DNA of 26,975 nucleotides. It comes from Pezizomycotina sp. ARF18 (Eukaryota; Ascomycota). Where the stretch lies: contig AZLU01000358.1 of the NCBI GenBank assembly GCA_002224055.1, forward strand, positions 1-26,975. The letters are read 5' to 3'. Below are positions 11,076 to 20,767 of the stretch, one piece after another (the first letter of the stretch is position 1; each line of letters starts with the position of its first letter). Below the pieces are notes generated by a model that was not told the DNA's origin, ran no database searches, and saw only the letters and a list, made by a program, of their open reading frames with translations. The translations under genes and the position numbers were made by a program.

Positions 11076-11993
11076 GAGAAAGAGGATGAGGTAATTAAAA
11101 TACGGAAGACGAGCCTTGGGGGAAGAGAAATCACTTATTGAAAACGCTGGTTCGAAATATGTTCATCAGAGGGTTCTGAAATAATGGTTCAACAAAGCCA
11201 ATATTACCGAACTGTTGTTTCCCTCTTTTTCCCTTTTTCTTTTCTTTTCTTTCTTTTTTTCTCAGGCAGTCATATATGTTTCATTACGCCCGCATTTCTC
11301 TCTCGCATACCCATAGGAAGCATTTTCAAGGTTAAGTGCATAGTGGAGTTCGTTCTTTGACTTACGGCGTGTACTTTCTTTCGTTCTTTCTTTCATATTT
11401 CTCTCAATTTTTTGTATTAAGGATAGTGGTCGTGCGAGTTCTGGGTCAGAGAGGATTATGATTACAATTCAAGACTTCTTTGAGATAAGATGAATGAATC
11501 TTCAAAGACAAAAACCCCATCTGAATATTTGAGCTGCGGCAAGCTCCTGCTTTTCCCTAAGCTCGCAATTAGCCTTGAGAAGCTCAAATGCCTAAATTAC
11601 AATTCCTACTTATAATTAACGGCCGATCAATTTCTTTGTCGATTGGGCTTCAGGGCCAATACTTGAAGAAAATATTAAAAATCGAGAATCATATATCAAG
11701 CTTGGACGATTTTTCAAAGAAACTGCTTGACATTTTCACGGCGGTTACCTCTAGTATCAATGAAGCATGCGTCCTTTCTTCATAGAACTCAACATACCTC
11801 CTTTATATCCATGAAGATAAAAGGATATATAACAGAATGCTTGCCTCCAGTTTTTTGTATTTTGCCCACATCTAATCCCAAGATACTAAAATATAAACAA
11901 ACTGAAATTCATTATTACCTATATTGTGGGAGAAGTTCAGTACAGAGTCTTCCCTTACTAGATATTTAAGTAATATCTGAACAAATTGAAAGA
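11076..11993. other. intergenic, no gene supported
   Basis: T-rich and CT-rich runs (CTTT-type at 11225-11260 and 11370-11400), short open frames only. The last part before 11994 could hold the promoter of copy A. No conserved signal recognised. Confidence 0.4.
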
Positions 11994-12524
11994 ATGTGCT
12001 GGCACCACTCCATATACATCGCGTGCCCCAAAGGGGAAGAACGCCTCTACAATATATTCCGACGCTTTTCAAAGAAGGACATCAGTTGCGGTAACATGTA
12101 TTGCAGGCGCACGGCATCCTTACGCGCCTTCCATATCGGCAGGAAATACCCTTGGGCCGAAAGTGCTTACAATACTTACTACACCCTGTATCTGCGAACA
12201 CTGCACCGGCCTCATCACGATCGTGGACTGGGTGAAACATCTTAATTCGAATAGTCTGTGCACAGAAGATGCGCCTAATGCGATATTGAGGAGGGAGTGT
12301 ACGAGATAGATAGGTTTTTGAGCAGATACCACGAGATTGACCCGAGGGGGCAAGCGAACCCGCTAAAAATCCAGACGATTTTCCGGATGAAGTGCCTTGA
12401 ACTGGATGCGAGACAGTTGGATCCACCACTGGTATTGGATTTGGGGCTGGAATGTCACTGGGAGGTACCAAAGCCTCCTGAGAGTCACGATACCTTCGAT
12501 ATTACCGAGGCTTTCCCTCCGTGA
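11994..12524 (+). pseudogene. tandem Cys-containing family, copy A
   Basis: Founder-like copy of a family repeated four times on this strand. The start reads M-C-W-H-H-S-I-Y-I-A-C-P-K-G-E. Then come spaced Cys residues, F-H-I-G-R-K-Y-P-W-A-E-S-A, Y-Y-T and a C-x-C-x2-C motif (C-I-C-E-H-C near 12187-12204), followed by I-T-I-V-D-W-V. The second half has I-D-R-F-L-S-R-Y-H-E-I-D-P and ends with P-P-L-V-L-D-L-G-L-E-C-H-W-E-V-P-K-P-P, then D-T-F-D-I-T-E. Two frame changes: one near 12185, where two bases are missing compared with copy B (ACCCTGT against ACCCTCTGT), and a one-base loss near 12300. Full length would be about 176 residues. No signal peptide or membrane segment. The Cys/His pattern suggests metal binding, which is inference. 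I do not know a named family. Confidence 0.65.
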
Positions 12525-12697
12525 AGCCTATTTTGCCGGAATTATGGTTTGATATTAGCTATTAAACGTACTGCTTTTTTCTCTCGTTTAAATCAAAATA
12601 GTTCTTGAAAATTTAATTTCCTTTATTCCAGCTAATTTCGGCAATAAATTCCGCCATCCTTGCCGCCCTATTGCTTAAAAGAGAGGATTCTTTCAAA
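12525..12697 (+). repeat. 3' flank repeat of copy A
   Basis: This flank matches 13852-14031 downstream of copy B. Shared phrases in order are GCCTRTTTTGC, TTTTGATATTWR, TCCAGCTAATTT, TCCGCCAT and TTAAAAGAGAGGATTCTTT. The duplication unit therefore extends beyond the coding part. Confidence 0.7.
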
Positions 12698-12779
12698 CAA
12701 GTGATTTTCGTGATAATCGCTGGTGCTTTAAGCTCCTCTTCTGCCTTCATGAACTAGACAGGTCGAGAAATGGTTAGCA

Positions 12780-13073
12780 ATGAATGTCTATGCCTTTACG
12801 TTCATTGAGTTCCAAGATGATATTTTTTTTTTAGCAATTTTCAGTAAATCACTAAGATACCATGCCTTTTATAATGATTTCCAGTCTAAACAGGATAGCG
12901 TAAGAAAACGGCCTAACCATGGCGTTAGAGTGCCAAATATAATAGATATTAAAAGAGCGCCATTAATTACGGCAACTACTGTAGGGCATTACACATCTCT
13001 TGCTACCGGCGCCGACGACGTGACAACGGGATTGATAATAAATAGTTATATATCTGAAAAAGAACGCAAATAA
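12780..13073 (+). CDS. small hypothetical ORF, doubtful
   Basis: A 97-codon open frame from ATG with no family resemblance I recognise. The C-terminal half (A-P-L-I-T-A-T-T-V-G-H-Y-T-S-L-A-T-G-A-D-D) has a protein-like composition, while the first part includes a Phe-rich stretch made by a T run. It lies between copies A and B and has no counterpart downstream of B. Could be a spurious ORF or an exon remnant. Confidence 0.2.
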   Translation: MNVYAFTFIEFQDDIFFLAIFSKSLRYHAFYNDFQSKQDSVRKRPNHGVRVPNIIDIKRAPLITATTVGHYTSLATGADDVTTGLIINSYISEKERK

Positions 13074-13329
13074 AAATTTACATGAAATTATGTTCACTCA
13101 GCTGCGCTTTTTTTTTTTTTTTTTGTCTTTTTTTGCAAATATATCTAACAGTATGCATCATTTGAGAATCGTTGAAATTCTGTGCAAAAAACGAGTCACG
13201 ACACTTTAAGTTATGAATTTTGAGGTAAGCACTCGTTGCCGTGCAAATTAATAGGCCAATCATGGGGTATCTTGTCAACTATATGAGAGAGTACCTTACG
13301 TAGGGTATAGTTATTATGACTCTGAAACA

Positions 13330-13833
13330 ATATGCTAAAACTACTATATATATATTGTTTACCTAAAGGAGAAACAATTTTTATAATATATTTTGACGCT
13401 TTTTAATAAAAAACATGAATTATGTTTTTTATAAACATATGATATTTTTATATATCCTTTATATTAACAGGAAATACCTTTGGGCAGAAATTGCTGAGAT
13501 AATTACTATACCCTCTGTACTTGTGGTGACTGCAATATTCTAACGAGCACTATCGTGGACTGGGTAGCCAATTTAACTTGAACCCCCCAGCGAGGAAGAT
13601 GCGCCTGCTCAGGTCACCGGGTGTGCCCTGGGGATAGACAGGTTTTTGGTGAATTACCACGAGAGGGCTCCGGGGAACCATGGCCCCGGGGGGCCGCTGA
13701 GATTCGGACGGATTAGTCACCTGGAGTCGATTCACGAGGAGGCGAAACGGTTAAACCCCCAATAGTACTAGACTGGGGGCTAGAGTGTACGTGGCGGGTA
13801 CCAAAGCACTGTTCTGAACACAATTCCTTCTAA
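13330..13833 (+). pseudogene. tandem Cys-containing family, copy B (half RIP-mutated)
   Basis: Codon-by-codon alignment with copy A shows the start ATG changed to ATA at 13330-13332 and the Trp codon TGG changed to TAA two codons later. The differences from copy A over 13330 to about 13470 are mostly C-to-T and G-to-A. From about 13471 the composition is ordinary: K-Y-L-W-A-E, then Y-Y-T-L-C-T-C-G-D-C and S-T-I-V-D-W-V. Further on it reads E-D-A-P-A-Q, I-D-R-F-L-V-N-Y-H-E-R-A-P-G and P-P-I-V-L-D-W-G-L-E-C-T-W-R-V-P-K. Frame changes fall near 13500, 13585 and 13755. The tail is shorter than in A, ending H-N-S-F-stop. Certainly inactive. Confidence 0.7.
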
Positions 13834-13851
13834 ATTACAGAGCAAGAGTGA

Positions 13852-14031
13852 AAGCCTGTTTTGCGAGAATCCCGTTTTGATATTTAACATATTTTTTTCT
13901 TTCTTTTTTTGGCATAAAGCTAGTAATATCGCGTAAGAATACCGGAAACAAATCCTCTTTTAATCCAGCTAATTTTCTACGGTATCCGCCATACATTATT
14001 TCATATTACTTAAAAGAGAGGATTCTTTGAA
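13852..14031 (+). repeat. 3' flank repeat of copy B
   Basis: Partner of 12525-12697. Similarity to the A flank fades after the GAGAGGATTCTTT phrase, 40-50 bases before the solo LTR target site. Confidence 0.7.
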
Positions 14032-14076
14032 AAAGACGCGTTTATTATGAACCGCTTTGCTGTATTAGGTAGATTA

Positions 14077-14343
14077 TACTAGCCGAGATCCATATAATAT
14101 CTAATAATATAAAATAGGATTAAACTTATAGATTTAATACAAAACTAACTATCCTTATTTAAAAAATATATATAATCTACCTTAAAGACACATAGCGCCT
14201 CGTCATTATAATCTCTTAATATTTATAGCTAGGATCTTGATATTTTTCGCTAAAGTTCTTTTTTTTTTGTTTTTTTAGCTATATAAGCATTATCTCGATG
14301 TCTGTAGATTTTTATACCTCTTTGGCATGCCTAATAGCTAGCA
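14077..14343 (-). repeat. solo LTR of the copia family with target duplication
   Basis: Aligns with the LTR at 3771-4080 in the same orientation but is about 43 bp shorter. On the plus strand it runs from TACTAGCC to GCTAGCA. It is flanked by the 5-bp direct repeat GATTA at 14072-14076 and 14344-14348, the usual copia target-duplication length. No internal sequence remains, so the two LTRs of an inserted element probably recombined. Terminal CA to TA change and AT-rich interior show RIP. The outer end (14310-14343) is less mutated. Confidence 0.9.
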
Positions 14344-14348
14344 GATTA

Positions 14349-14973
14349 TGCTTCAAGCGCGTTTAGTGCCTCCGTAAACTCGTGCGATCGGGAAGGGGTA
14401 GCGATGAAGCGTTAATATTTCTGAATTGGTTTAGTTCCAAGTTATTTTTCCAGTAAATTTCCCCGTGAGGTTTGAGGATATGTGTTGAGGCGAGATATTT
14501 CGTGAGACCAAATTTGTATTCTGCGGCAACAAACTTGCTTTCATGTTGAACTTGAAGAGGCACTCGCTGTAGTAACCAATATATTCCTTAGCTAGCTAAT
14601 TACCAGAAGAAGAAGAAGTTTGCAATATTAAGAACATAAGATATAAATAAACATTCCCACAAGTCTCCCCCCTTCCACATATTTGGGAACTTAGGAGTTT
14701 TCCAGATGTATCTCTCATTCTCTGTGTATCTAGAATATCCTACAACACTCGCCTCTTTCCTGCAGTAGCATCTCAGGTCATACTGCTGTAACCTTAAGTC
14801 ATTGCAGGGACATAAAACTTCTGCCAGACAGCTTTCTTCTTGATGTATTCTCCAATCTCATAATCGATACACCTCAGAAAATCTTTGATAGCCGGTTCTA
14901 GTATCTTAGGAGAATTCAATAAAGGGTCGACCTCATTTTATAGTTGAATAACCACCCATTCTCAAAAGGAAAG
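14349..14973. other. intergenic between solo LTR and copy C
   Basis: Mixed composition with short open frames on both strands and no gene I can support. The final portion precedes the ATG of copy C and may contain its promoter. Confidence 0.35.
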
Positions 14974-15574
14974 ATGGGCTTCCACCAGAGTGTGTATTTG
15001 TCCTATCCCAGCGAAGAAGATCATCGCAGGAACATAGTACAGCGACACACGATTCGAGATATCCGCATCTGCAATAATATCCGATGCCAAAAGGTGAAAA
15101 GGCTTCTGCGTATGGGAGGGAAATTGGAGCAAAAGTCTTTGTGTGTCTTTCGCTTATTTGTGTCACCATAGTTGTGTGTTTTTATAACAAATCTACAAAG
15201 AACTTCTATATCGATTTTAATTATTAAAGAACTTACGCACCCCAAAAAGATTGTGGATTCCGTTATACTGGTCAATGCTCCGGGACGCCTGATGCGCGCC
15301 GATCCATAAAGAATATCACGAGAGAGTTTCTACGGGATTTAAACGCCTTTTTCGTCGCGCTTCACGAGAGATCACCGGAAATTATAATACGGCATATGGG
15401 ATTCTCGGTGTTCTTTCCATACCATCGCTGCAGAGCAGGGCTACGGCTTTCCTTCGGCCACTAGTGGTAGACGGGAGGCTTATCTGCGAGTGGGCGATAC
15501 CGAAGCCCCCGCACAGGCGTCATACATTTGAGGTTATGGGTAACCGTCTATTTTGGACAGGGGAATCTAGCTAA
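14974..15574 (+). pseudogene. tandem Cys-containing family, copy C (most diverged)
   Basis: The start, M-G-F-H-Q-S-V-Y-L-S-Y-P-S-E-E-D, matches the N-terminal block of A and D, but two conserved Cys are replaced (Cys2 by Gly, and the Cys of A-C-P by Tyr). R-N-I-V-Q-R and the spaced Cys residues follow. The CxCxxC region near 15150-15190 is not convincingly kept. Then 15312-15390 reads I-T-R-E-F-L-R-D-L-N-A-F-F-V-A-L-H-E-R-S-P, parallel to the I-D-R-F-L...Y-H-E block. The end, 15460-15574, reads P-L-V-V-D-G-R-L-I-C-E-W-A-I-P-K-P-P-H-R-R-H-T-F-E-V. Several frame changes and stops lie between 15110 and 15330. It is longer than the other copies, with extra sequence in the middle. Confidence 0.6.
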
Positions 15575-16659
15575 TTTCAAACTTGGGAATCATATTTCGA
15601 GCAAAATGAATTATATTGAACGCGAGTAAGAATACAGTCCCTCGGATTTATGTAAATAGTAGGTTTGTCTGCTTGAAATATATCAACATAGCTAGTTCGA
15701 GTGCGCCTTAAACTGATACTATTGACTGATTTTGATAATCCTGTGCCCACCGATGCAGTACCGAATTGAAGGGGAAAAAGAAAAAAGGATAGTATACTGT
15801 CTTGCATTAGTTGATCGCGTATATTAAATACTAGATTTTATTCGTGCCTTGTAATGCATATTTAAAGAACGGTAAATCGGCCGTTAACGCGTTCTCGTCC
15901 GTTTCGTATAGTTCTTTGTTATATATATCCCACCGTTAGAGAATTAGGGTAGCCGGCCTACGTGAGGACGAATCAAATGAATAATAGTAGTAAGGGGGAG
16001 CATAGGCAGTAAATTCCTTGCTTGAGGGCTTAAATACGTAAGGCTTTGAGCAAAGTGCGAAAATGTCACGAATGTACGACTTCCGGAGATTGCTCCGGCG
16101 TACCAAACATGATAGGGCTTGTAAGACACTAGAAAAACTCCAAGGCCCCGAGGATCAAGCCTCTGCGGTTAGCGAAATACTTGGGTTCACGATTAGCGCT
16201 TGCGTTCAGACCCGTTGTTGTATCTGATCAGATGTAAGAAAGGCTGAACGGTCATTCTAAATTAAACTCTTGCATTTGGTTTTTTCCGGATTGAGTCACG
16301 AATATTATACCGAATTTCGATTGGTCGTTATCGCGATTTATTCTCATTTTTGAGGTGGAATCGAGCTTAAGTTTGAAACCAGGAGTTTCTGTCATAACTG
16401 AATAGCTATCAGCCCATTTCTTGAAATGCATCAATCGCTACTTGTATATAATGGGGGCAAATAGCTTTGCTAAAAGGCTGTATTTTTCAATACACCTATC
16501 CGGTACTACAGCAGGGGAAAACAAAAGAGGTATAGGAATCCCAACTTCTTCGAGAGTAGATCTAAGGAAAGGTTCGCCGTTTCGCTCCTTCAATATCCAT
16601 ATATTTATACGCCTGAGAACAGACACATACCACTTCAAAAAACACCCTATTTAAAAGCA
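15575..16659. other. intergenic between copies C and D
   Basis: No well-supported gene. One short plus-strand frame at 16063-16227 (54 codons, M-S-R-M-Y-D-F-R-R-L-L-R-R, ending T-R-C-C-I) has a protein-like composition but no recognised family. Minus-strand frames near 15577-15807 and 15944-16129 look random. Confidence 0.35.
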
Positions 16660-17205
16660 ATGTGCATCCATCATATCATATACCTTGCCTGTCCGAGCGG
16701 GAGGATAGCCGCGATACAATCGTGCAGCGTTACAGCGAGCCTCACCATGCATGCCGTCATCATAATTGCAGGAACGTCCAAAGCATCCGCGCTCACCACA
16801 TCGGATGCAAGTACAAATGGAGCGAGAGCGCAAGCTACATGTACTACGTAACGTGCAATTGTGATTACTGCGTCCGTTTTGCAGAGCTCGTGGCATTTGT
16901 TAAGCGCGCCAATACCACCGACACCGAAGAAGCTCTCATTCCGAGGGAGGAGGTGGCTAGGGCATGTCTCCGGACGGTCAATACAGTTTTTGAGATGTTG
17001 CACCGGGCTTCGCCGGGAGATCAAGCCCAGGCGCCCTATGTGAATCGTTGCTATGCCTTGGCGGCCTGCCTCGGGAGCTCAGGCCAAGGAACTTGCGACC
17101 ACCACATTGGGTAGAAGACAATATGTTAGAGTGCCACTGGAGGGTACCGAAATCTGCCGAAAGGCGGGTACATTCGAGGTTACGGCGGATGACCTGCCGG
17201 ACTAA
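16660..17205 (+). pseudogene. tandem Cys-containing family, copy D (best preserved)
   Basis: The start reads M-C-I-H-H-I-I-Y-L-A-C-P-S-G, then (after one missing G in a GGGG expected near 16700) E-D-S-R-D-T-I-V-Q-R. It continues A-C-R-H-H-N-C-R-N, H-H-I-G-C-K-Y-K-W-S-E-S-A, M-Y-Y-V-T-C-N-C-D-Y-C and a stretch ending F-V-K-R-A-N. The second half has V-F-E-M-L-H-R-A-S-P-G-D-Q and N-M-L-E-C-H-W-R-V-P-K-S-A-E-R-R, then T-F-E-V-T-A-D-D-L-P-D-stop. Three frame changes (near 16700, 17035 and 17168) each fit loss of one base, and I see no in-frame stop outside those. If these are assembly errors, copy D could be an intact protein of about 182 residues. Function unknown. Confidence 0.65.
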
Positions 17206-18020
17206 TCGTTATTCAGCAGTTGATTACCTTGAAAAAAAAAAAAACGGTTGCATTGTATTCGTGTAATAATTAGGCGATTATTTTTCTCTCCTTTAGGTAT
17301 TTATTATCTGCTACGCATGCGCGATTCATTGAGGTAATAGCAAAACCAACGTTCTCTGGTATAATTCCGACATACTATGGTATATTCTAATGCTTGACGA
17401 CTCCGTTCATTGATTTTGTTGTCCTCGTGAAGAGCTTTAAGGCAACTGCCTTTAGTTCGAGGCTGAGCTGGTGCAAGTTACATTATGCTTAACGAATCAT
17501 ATGAGACTCGCATTGTTTAAGGAGGCCGACCTTTCTGCTCCTTCCGATTATCTTTTCGGCTTTTCAACAGAAGCTCAAAGAGGAAATTTGAGATTTTTTT
17601 TTTCTGGAGCCTTTCTCCTTGGCTGAAATGGCAGAGCTATATCGGCCCAACACAACCTCTAATGGCGTTTCTAGAACCATGTCACGTTTATGTGTTAAAT
17701 ATTGTAGAGGGCCTGTACTGGAAAACATTTTGTGAAAATAGAAAAGATCGAAGTTAGCTTTGTTCAATTCCATCCATCTAGTTCAATATCCACCTTCCTT
17801 CATGAACAAAAGAAACAAGTTTTTATATCAATCTTACCGTTCCTTGGACCTCGCTTCTCACTTTTGAGGGAGGCTCCCATCTTTTCGCACAAACGGCACT
17901 CAGTGGATCCCCAGGCCACCTTAACGGTAGATCTTCTCGCCCCTTTCCGCCCGCTGTCTCTGGTTGTACTTCCACAAATTAACCCCGAGGGGTCCAGCTG
18001 GGCGGTGCGTACGCATCTCG
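17206..18020. other. intergenic
   Basis: Nothing assignable. Includes an A12-type run near 17231 and a T-rich run near 17590. Open frames are short and without family likeness. Confidence 0.35.
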
Positions 18021-18027
18021 CGGTCTT

Positions 18028-18335
18028 TCAGCACTGCTGTACTTTTTGCTCCTGATGCTCGGACTCGTGCTTCTTGGTCTCATCGTCGTTCTGCTCGGAC
18101 TCGTCATTGTCAATCTCGAGCTCCTCCTGATCATCGTTCTGCTCGACCTCACCGTGCTCGTCAAGGGATCGGGCCCTCAGAGACACACTGGAAGAAGACC
18201 CCGAACTTGGCCAAGGGGAACGGCTGCCTCTTCGACATCATCGTCTCCCTCAGGATTGTCCACCGCATCGACAAACTACTCGTCAGAGTCGGACATCGCC
18301 ACATCTTCATCTTCATCGCCACATATTGCGTCTGC
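18028..18335 (-). pseudogene. acidic protein remnant
   Basis: The minus strand reads G-D-E-D-E-D-V-A-M-S-D-S-D-E, a stop (TAG at 18276-18278), then F-V-D-A-V-D-N-P-E-G-D-D-D-V-E-E-A-A. After a frame change near 18190 (fits one lost base) it reads S-S-V-S-L-R-A-R-S-L-D-E-H-G-E-V, then a Glu/Asp/Gln-rich stretch ending V-Q-Q-C-stop. The composition and the stop of a single transition type suggest the acidic tail of a larger protein, perhaps the one read at 18498-18710. Family not recognised. Confidence 0.45.
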
Positions 18336-18497
18336 TAAAGACAGAAACACCAACGTCAGTTACGACCTCTGATACCCTTTTCTCTAAATCTTCGCGTCAA
18401 CTTCATCACTTTTGGCTGCGAACTACTGTTTCCAAAAAGCTCGGACTACGCCAGTAACCCCAACGCATCTCTTTGGAATTGGGAAAAGATGAATGAC

Positions 18498-18770
18498 TTA
18501 TGCTAACAATTCGTATTTTCCTTCGACAGGATCAATGGGCGGCACGGGGACTGAGAAGTGCGAGTGAGGAGGTCGTGGAAGCTTTTGCAAACGAGTTGGG
18601 ATGGTGTCCTTGACCGCATCGACGTGGTTCCATTCCCTGGTTTGCTTTTCCTTCGCCAAATAACCCTGCAATTTCTGGCTCTCGAGGTTTCCAGTAATAT
18701 TCTCGCGCAAGTCCTGAGTTCGAGGCCATTTCGTCGTCCTGCAAGGTTTCCGCAGTGCTTATCGCGCTGA
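18498..18770 (-). pseudogene. unidentified coding segment
   Basis: The minus-strand frame 18498-18710 is convincingly protein-like: N-L-E-S-Q-K-L-Q-G-Y-L-A-K-E-K-Q-T-R-E-W-N-H, then a Pro-rich stretch ending P-V-P-P-I-D-P-V-E-G-K-Y-E-L-L-A-stop. Two other minus frames overlap it and look less natural. It may continue from the frame at 18818-19438 with a frame change near 18780, and into the acidic segment below 18335. No known domain recognised. Confidence 0.4.
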
Positions 18771-18817
18771 AACATTCAAGTCACAATGAGGATCTCCCGA
18801 GGAAATTCTACTCCTGG

Positions 18818-19740
18818 CTACGCAGTAGCTCCCTTCAGCAACATGTCCTCTTTCTTTTTGCTATCCATGAGGCGGGGACCAATCGGTTTGCGATTACTAC
18901 TGCCGTTCCCGATGGAGACTTCCAGCATTACGCTGTGCGGCGGAGTTCCGGCGTTGATGCTCTGGGGCTGGGACATCATAATCGTGGATCTTGGACCGGA
19001 TGCCCGGGGTTTACCTTTCGAGAGCGTCATGGCTACTGCCGCTTTCTTCAACTTCGATATGTAGTAAGCGACGAGCTGGATGCGCTTAATCAATGTGTGC
19101 GCATCCATAAGCCTTTGAGCGTCGACTGGCCTTCCGTCCCATGCTCGAGTCTCAACCTTGACCATCCTCCGCAACCGGGGCCGAATCCGGCAAGCGGACG
19201 AAGCTTCTCTGCGACGACCTTCTCGGGTGGGGGAAGGAGGCAAGCGCTCGCATTTGGCAACGCGTACATAAAGCGCAGGTGCGGACTCTGAGAAGGCTGG
19301 AACCTTCTGCGCCGAGCTTGACCGCGATCTACTCCAAGAAGCCCTCGAGTTTAACGAGGTAGACGGTTTCAGCGCGGAACATCCTCTCAATAGCTTCGTG
19401 CGCGGCTTTCTTGAGACGGGTCGCACCACCCACGCCAAACATAAGCGTGAGCTAGGTGTTCGATCGGTCTCGTCAGCTACATCGAGGAAGACCCACTCCT
19501 AGCGGGCTTCGACGCATGGGTTTAGGACCGGGTAGTTCTGGTTGACAATCCACAAGTTAAGTCCAAAGAAGCCTGTTAGAGGAAAAGGAATCGCACAAGT
19601 ACGTTAGCAAACAAGCGCTCGTTAGCCACTTTGAGGAGGACCCACTCTCGCCGGAATCGCAAAATAGATATCCCGGAAAGGACAAAACCATTCACGAAGC
19701 GAGATGGGAGTGGCGGTGCGTTTGGGGTGCTGAGGGCCAG
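18818..19740 (-). pseudogene. unidentified basic protein remnant with internal repeat
   Basis: Several minus-strand stretches follow one another. About 19560-19740 reads P-S-R-F-V-N-G-F-V-L-S-G-I-S-I-L-R-F-R then E-W-V-L-L-K-V-A-N-E-R-L. 19470-19575 reads G-F-F-G-L-N-L-W-I-V-N-Q-N-Y-P-V-L-N-P then, after a stop, E-W-V-F-L-D-V-A-D-E-T-D. 19330-19440 reads M-F-G-V-G-G-A-T-R-L-K-K-A-A-H-E-A-I-E-R-M-F. Lower down, the frame to 18818 carries L-I-K-R-I-Q-L-V-A-Y-Y-I-S-K-L-K-K. The frame at 18818-19438 is open for 206 codons, the longest in the window, but part of it may be a wrong-frame reading. The whole is probably one gene body with frame changes. Family not recognised. Confidence 0.4.
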
Positions 19741-19835
19741 TTCCAGCTGGCCCTTGAGCTTCGCAAGCTGGAAAGCCTGTAGAGACGCTTCTGCTTGTGG
19801 GTGTTCATGATGTAGTGGATATGGCTGAGGATTCC
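19725..19835 (-). repeat. duplicated segment, copy 2
   Basis: Matches 20768-20880 with scattered substitutions. Shared phrases include CAGTTCCAGC, CTTGAGCTTC, TAGAGACG and CATGATGTAG. On the minus strand it encodes Y-I-M-N-T-H-K-Q-K-R-L then A-K-L-K-G-Q-L-E-L-A. Similarity stops on both sides. Confidence 0.7.
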
Positions 19836-19839
19836 TTTG

Positions 19840-20660
19840 AATTGGTTTCTTGAAGGTTCTGGGGAAGGGTGCTCTTAGGGGTCTTCAGGGCAATGTAACC
19901 ACGTGGCGTGCTGGGTACATGAAGCAGAGGTGCAGATTCTGGGGGAAGTGGTGATGCGGCACCGGAAGCAGATCGACAGATGGCCGGGAGGACGGCCCAC
20001 CCAATAGACAGGTGGCGGCGGTGCAGGCCCCACCCAAGAAACAGGTGTTGTGGTGAGCCGCATCGAGATGCGAATGGCATGGTGTGCCAAGTGCGACTCT
20101 AACGGCTGGCTCGACGTCCTCAAGGTCAAGGCGCGACTTAAAATATCCGCCGCCGGATAAACCATCGAACGGCGGTTTCGAAGTCAGGGGCCGGTTGAAG
20201 TAGCTCAAGAGTCAGGAGATGTCGTTCTGGTTCGAGACAGCCTAAATCTCAACAGTCAAGTCCTTTCTCTGCTTTCGGGCTGATGCAAAGGGGAGGTTTC
20301 GCAGACTCCGTGGCCCGTTCGTCCGCCATGGTGTAGCAGTGGCTTGCATGATTACTAGAGTTTGGGCGGTGTGGGGAGGCTGAGCAGGGTTCCCGGCGCC
20401 TTTCTCATTGAACGGCCACTTCGCGTATTCACCCTGGCCGGTTTCGTGGACTCGCAATTGACGCAAGCTATCTCGACCCCCACGTCCGCGAGAACCTTGA
20501 CGGCAAGTTTGGCTTTACGTCGCTCTTCGAGCTGGAGTGCCGGGCACGCTCAGGCGATGTCCGTATACAAGAGCTTGAACGCCCGGGGCGTGATTGATCA
20601 GGCGCAAGTAGCGTTCGAGAGTCTCGCTGCCCACGTCCACGCCCGCGCCGTGTTGCTATA
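19840..20660 (-). pseudogene. unidentified minus-strand remnants
   Basis: Readable pieces on the minus strand. About 20520-20625 reads S-E-T-L-E-R-Y-L-R-L-I-N-H-A-P-G-V-Q-A-L. 20242-20466 reads E-Y-A-K-W-P-F-N-E-K-G-A-G-N-P-A-Q, ending K-D-L-T-V-E-I-stop. 19885-20208 reads Y-F-N-R-P-L-T-S-K-P-P-F-D-G-L. The plus strand has a 99-codon frame over 20362-20661 that I take as a shadow. GC is high, so long frames arise by chance; the pieces are uncertain. Confidence 0.3.
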
Positions 20661-20767
20661 GCTTACACTTAATACAGCCATTGTAGTGATAGAGGTTGCT
20701 ATTGGCTAGAGAGGAGGCAGCGTGTATCAGTGAGAAGAGCTGGGGAAGAGGTGGCTAGAGGAGGGGA

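Noticed and set aside
11588-11969. Two overlapping plus-strand short frames
   Set aside because: No family likeness, ordinary chance length for this composition, and no leader signals.
3771-14343. The two LTRs as the ends of one 10.6-kb element
   Set aside because: The primer-binding site lies on the low-coordinate side of the first LTR, so its interior is 1-3770, and the second LTR has its own target duplication on both sides.
18755-19291. Plus-strand 178-codon frame as a gene
   Set aside because: It overlaps minus-strand stretches with more protein-like composition, and GC-rich DNA makes long antisense frames common.
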